DNA of 64,000 nt from Straminergon stramineum. Lineage: Eukaryota; Streptophyta; Bryopsida; Hypnales; Calliergonaceae. The position numbers were made by a program, and so were the translations under genes. Each line of letters starts with the position of its first letter. The stretch's first letter is position 1. This document shows positions 59,739 to 64,000 of the stretch, in pieces. Below the pieces are notes generated by a model. That model made no database searches, had not been told where the DNA came from, and saw only the letters and a list, made by a program, of their open reading frames with translations. The stretch spans positions 10,294,501 to 10,358,500 of the forward strand of contig OY987273.1 of the NCBI GenBank assembly GCA_963920665.1. The letters run 5' to 3'.

Positions 59739-60827
59739 ATGTCGCGTGGAAGTGGTGGAGGTAGTAAGAAGGGGAAATCACAAGAGATCAATTGGAGAGA
59801 TTTGGAAGACGTAACTTGTGTTGCGGAGAAGGGATGGGAAAAGGAGCCCAAGAAAATATGGGATTGCACAACATGCAAGAAGTACGTCAAAATGACGCAC
59901 CTCTCCAAACTATGGTCACGTGATCGCACAGAGGTGCAAGTTCGTCGTTGGGAAGGACAAATGTCCACATGTAAGAGCAAACACTTTGTTCGCTGATACG
60001 AGGAGATAACATCTGCATCAAGTTTACCAAGCTCCAAGCCAAATGTCATGAACTATTCAAACATGGCTATGATTTGGGCGGAGATAGTACTCCATAAAGT
60101 AGATTGGTGCACGGTTGCAAGGCGAAATGTCAAGAATATAACTCGCGAGGAAGCGATAATTCCTACTAACTGGGTTGGACCAAGCAATTGCATGCCAGAG
60201 TGGTCCAATTGAGGCTATGGAGGACTTCCTTCGGTCGTCTTGAAGGATGCTGAAGATGATTGGTCAGATGAAGATGATGTTGATGATGATTTAGCACCCG
60301 TGACATTTGGTGAGAGACACGAACGTCGAGAAGATCGGGAAGACATTGAGTACCAACAACAAATGCAGGAGGCCATGTGCCGAAGCGTGGAAGACCGGGG
60401 TCGGCAATATGATGGGTCCTACTACCGTGACTATAATGCACATGGATCACGAGATGGGACAGGTGGTTCAGATTATGGTAATGCCCCGTGAGTTGGCTCT
60501 CAAAATATAGGAGGAAGCCATGGAACGACACACTATGGTGGTTCTAGCCAAGGAGGCTCTCAATACTACTATGGTGGATCGACCACACATGTTTCATATG
60601 GGCATCAAGGAGGCCCTTATTATGACAGATCAAGTGAAAGAGGGTCCTAAGAGAGTGCTCCAATTCCTCTTCCAACCTTTGGAGGTCCTTCTTATAGAAA
60701 TTAATATGGACAAGAAGGTGCATCAAGTGGATATGGTTACAACTATGGGGGTGGACCATATATTGGGGTACATCCTTCAGGCCCAAATGACAACAAAGAT
60801 TCTAATTCGGATTCCGATTCAGAGTAA
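59739..60827 (+). pseudogene. Short zinc-finger cargo gene, copy 2
   Basis: ATG at 59739, same basic start, TCKKYVKMTHLSKLW, CKSKHFVR, NYSNMAMIWAEI and an acidic stretch (DDWSDEDDVDDD), then a Gly/Ser/Tyr/His-rich tail ending at TAA 60825-60827. The codon that is TAG in copy 1 is TGG here (60171). Lesions here are TGA near 59994, TGA at 60210 (CGA in copy 1), TGA near 60489 and frameshifts in the tail. The two copies together imply an intact ancestral protein of about 360 residues. Confidence 0.65.
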
Positions 60828-61889
60828 AGTAGTTAAGTAGGGTATGGTATTCTAGTCATCTTATGTTTGCTTTATTGTATGGTTCACTCATTGTAATGTA
60901 CATAGATGGTAGAGTGCGGCCAATATAGCACAATGCTCTCGACGAGTTGTAATCACCTTTTTGTGATTTTGATAGAAATACATTATATTTTTATATTTTA
61001 ATAAAGTGATATTTATGTCATGTAATTTATAGGATTTAATACCATTGATGCATGACTATGGGTTAATGGGTATTTGTGAAAATGGAAAATGTATTGGACC
61101 ACTTTCTAGAATATTTTCATTCCAATCATTCAATGTGAATAGGTGAATTGCAAATGCAAAGGATGTCCCAAATATACAATAGAGGTTTGTAGAATAGCGA
61201 GAACCACCATTTTAGTTCCATTTGCTATTAGAAATTGAATTGTAAACCCTAGAAGTCCGAAGGCTTTTTTCCATCCAAGACCATTTAGTGATTTAGAATT
61301 GCCATTTCAATTACAAAGAACTAGAAAATGTAAGAACAATGTTTTTGGCATGTCGGATTGTACGATTTTGTACTATAGCAATTTATGAATGTGTAGAAGC
61401 AATTTCAAAAACTTATCGCACATAGATTGTAAGATATTTGAATTCAAGGTGACTGAAACAAATTATTTTGCTATTTGCTTGACTAGATTTTTGGCTTTTA
61501 ATTATTGAAACAATAAATATTTCCACTTGTCAGTACGATTTTATAATTTTGTATGTTGAAGACTTGAAAAATTTAGATGAGAGCATGAGAACGTAGGAAG
61601 AAAAATTCCCCCAAAAGATGTTTAGTTTTTATTCATAAGAGAATTGATAAGTTGAGTATATTCAAGATCAAAACTAGAACATTATTAATTTTAAGATAAA
61701 ATGATGTAAACATGAGAATCTCAATAGTGAGAGTATTTCAACAAGCAAACCTCACCGGCTATCCCTCTATAAATTTTTTTCATTTCCATGATAGATGATT
61801 ACTTGATTCTTACTTTTGTTTGAAACTGAAATGTTGAATATGATACCTATGTTTGACTTAGAGATGTTCAAGAGAAATTAAAATCTCTG
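60828..61889. other. AT-rich non-coding spacer, copy 2
   Basis: Reverse of 9611-10724. No supported gene. Confidence 0.6.
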
Positions 61890-62335
61890 ATCATGCGGAC
61901 GATCTACTGTCCGTCCGATCGGATGAGCTGGTGGCGTCCGCGACAAGCCGGCCGTCGGATCTGGCAGACACTGATCGCCCGATCATCTTGCTGATCAGAC
62001 AGCCGGCTCAAGGCAGATGGATGACCGTCTGCACGGTCAGACGGAAGACCATCCACAAAATCGGATGGCCAAGACAAGGCGGATGGCCATCTCGAGGCGA
62101 TCGAAATGCGCCCGGACCATCGGATGGCTACGACGAGGCAGACGATTGGACGGCTGCGACGAGGTGGACGGAAGGCCATCCGCACAATCAGATGGCCACG
62201 AGGAGGCGGTCGGGGACGAGGCAGACGGAAGCCCGTTCGCACGATCGGACGACCACGAGGAGGGGGATGGGGACAAGCCGGCCGCCCCGTATAAGAGGGG
62301 CAGACAGCCCGTCCGTAATCACTTTTGCCTTGCCC
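61890..62335. promoter_or_regulatory. GTCCG-type island upstream of the kinase gene, copy 2
   Basis: GGATGGCCACGAGGAGGCGG, CGATCGGACGACC and related words. Matches 9190-9610 in reverse. Overlapping open frames on both strands are repeat artefacts. Confidence 0.55.
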
Positions 62336-62394
62336 CTTGCATTTTGTAAGTGTGGACTAGGGAGCTTGGTGGTTCGTCCTCCATTGGTTCTTCT

Positions 62395-63702
62395 CCATCC
62401 AAATTCAAGGCAGACATGATGCAGAGAATGTTGGATGCCTTATACGTTCCGCAATGGCAACATGAGACGGAGAAGAGGAGTTTCAACAAATGTTTGGAGA
62501 ACAAGGTGCATGATGCATTGTGGATCGCTAATGTGGTTCTTGCAAAATACAGCAAACAACACCGTGCAAATGATGAAGCCTTTGAGCAAGTCATTCTCAA
62601 AGCTCAATTGTTTATTGGGCGTTGCGCCCCATATGCAAAGAGGCGTAATAGACGAGGGTCATTGGGTTGGTGGACTAGCGATGAGGGTCTTGCTCAATTG
62701 GATATGGGTAGACGTCATCTTATAGCACTTCCGGACACCACACGGGTGATTCCCCAAGATGGCTTAATCATGAGGGGAGGATATGCAACAATTGGGAGAG
62801 TGAAAATTAAAGGATGTCTAGGGATAGTTCTATCTTGGGAGTTCGCAGCAAAGATATCCAACCACCACGGTACACAGCCTCAGCTTGCAAAGTTGGAACA
62901 TCAAAATGAATCAATGGCAGTGAAGATTCTTCATTCAGGAGTCATACGGTTTGTTGCACTTCATGCAAGAACAAATGAAGGGTACTCGTATTGGTGGAAT
63001 GGCGGAACACTTCGGCAAATGTTGAACCTGGATAATGATTATCCAGACAACATATATGTTCGGTTACAATATTCAAACCCAATAGAGTCCGATGTGACTA
63101 AAGCTTTTCATCTCACTCGGTTTCGGAAGAAGCGCACCGAGCTTGCTTGGGCATTGGTGCATATCATGAATGCAGTACATGTGTCTGGACATCTACACAA
63201 TGATATTTCTCCAGACAACATCATGTTTCATTTTCCTGATGATGAATCACACGTCTACATTGGCATTTGCGATTGGGGCATGACTACTATAGCTACCGAA
63301 CCGATGAAATCCTTGTATACGTTCACATCTACAAGTGAAATGAATGAAGCTTTAACAAAGAGGTGGTAGGTGGATCCAAGCATTGCATATTTGCATAGAA
63401 GAGATGCAAATGTGGAAATCATTCCACATTTATCACGTGCATTGTAGGAATATGCGATTGGTAAAATAGCTCAAAGGATCAATAAACAATGCATGTCAGA
63501 GAACTACAACAGATTGCAACGAGAAACAAATGCAATGGCCATGTTTAGCCACCACCAGTTGGGAATTGTGTTTCACCAGTACTTGGACCGGCTTTGTCAA
63601 AGAGGTGATGGTCATCGGGGTGGTTTGGCCCACATCATCAATCGGTTCACTAGCCAATTCAATTGGCCTATGCCGGATGAACACTTCCGACATTCATATT
63701 AG
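62395..63702 (+). pseudogene. Kinase-like cargo gene, copy 2, 5' truncated
   Basis: Homology to the copy 1 kinase starts abruptly at about 62395, inside the protein. About 280 bp holding the 5' UTR, ATG and first roughly 60 codons are missing, with a TCTCC/TGTCC-type short match at the break. The rest keeps GGYATIGRVKI, FAAKIS, AVKILHSGVIRF, HLHNDISPDNIMF and GICDWG, so the Lys-bearing strands are more canonical than in copy 1. The TAG after KRW (63367) is shared with copy 1; a second TAG (about 63446) is private (GAG in copy 1). It ends in SFNWPMPDEHFRHSY-like sequence at about 63700. Confidence 0.7.
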
Positions 63703-64000
63703 TAATATAGTGCAAGAGTGTACTATATAGAGTTTTATAAATATTTGATAAATGTAGAACTTCAGATTTATGCATGTAGATTGTTTAGTATATATGCACC
63801 CCTAGAGTATGTCAATATATGTGAAATTAGACATACATTTTGAATTTTTCAATGTATTTGAATTGTTTTTGAATGAATATCAATTTTTGACAAATCAAGA
63901 ATATCTCTTGCTTGAGTGCAAAGTGCAATATTTCTTCTTGAATGTAGATGGCTATTTAGTTGACAAGCTTGTATGACAAATTGCATGATGTATGATGTGT
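63703..64000. other. 3' flank of kinase copy 2
   Basis: Collinear, in reverse, with 7240-7545. No gene. The element continues past the window end. Confidence 0.6.

Larger units (their letters stand above)
46532..64000 (-). mobile_element. Giant hAT transposon, copy 2, inverted and cut by the window end
   Basis: The inner terminus TAGGGTTAACGAAAGTG matches the right terminus of copy 1 (CAAGGTTGACGAAAGTG). From there to base 64000 the sequence is the reverse complement of copy 1 down to about 7240, with the same genes and islands in the same order. A 125-bp stretch compared by eye in the transposase had five differences, all transitions. Copy 2 lacks the 3.48-kb nested element, keeps about 590 bp of the RING gene lost in copy 1, has a 1.5-kb segment missing from copy 1, and lacks about 280 bp at the kinase start. 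By alignment with copy 1 about 2 kb should remain beyond the window. Confidence 0.88.

Noticed and set aside
7240..64000. A single giant palindrome or inverted segmental duplication with ~20-kb arms
   Set aside because: Both arms stop at the same transposon terminus, copy 1 has a target duplication inside TNP2, and the flanks outside the arms are unrelated. Two insertions explain it better.

Overview
The window looks like repeat-rich nuclear DNA of a streptophyte (plant lineage). The evidence is plant-type CACTA genes (TNP2 with DUF4218/DUF4216, and a TNPA-like gene), a BED/DUF659 hAT transposase, interstitial TTTAGGG repeats, and C-to-T decay at CG and CHG sites as expected under plant DNA methylation. 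I cannot name the species. No intact host gene, rRNA or tRNA was recognised; nearly everything is mobile DNA or its relics.

The layout is a three-level nest. (1) A decayed DUF7869-type gene (about 601-1935 and 37702-38150, + strand) is split by a CACTA element, 1936-37701, with inverted ends CACTACAAGAAAATGGCC and target duplication ATC/ATA. (2) The TNP2 gene of that CACTA (minus strand, 28150 down to 2880) is itself split by a 21.2-kb element at 5287-26527, with inverted ends CARGGTTGAC and an 8-bp duplication TCTCCAAG/TCTCCAGG, as expected for the hAT superfamily. (3) That giant hAT element has in turn been hit by a 3.48-kb element (12949-16426, 5-bp duplication AAATT) and carries a piggyBac-type MITE (6169-7090, TTAA duplication).

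The giant hAT element is the main discovery. Besides a very long hAT transposase it carries three further genes: a protein-kinase-like gene, a short zinc-finger gene with a Gly/Ser/Tyr-rich tail, and a long paralogue of that zinc finger ending in a RING-H2 domain. Kinase and short zinc-finger genes run leftward; RING and transposase genes run rightward. A GC-rich island of GTCCG-type repeats lies upstream of each of the four genes and inside each terminus. A second copy of the same element, in inverted orientation, fills 46532 to the window end with the same four genes in the same order, so the gene set travels as a unit. Both copies are dead, but mostly by different lesions, so their common ancestor probably had open genes.

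The 38-46.5 kb stretch between the CACTA and the second hAT copy is AT-rich. It holds small tandem arrays, a Copia-like relic, a segment related to the hAT interior and, on the minus strand near 44.5-46.2 kb, a heavily decayed paralogue of the hAT kinase. This suggests an older element of the same family once lay here.
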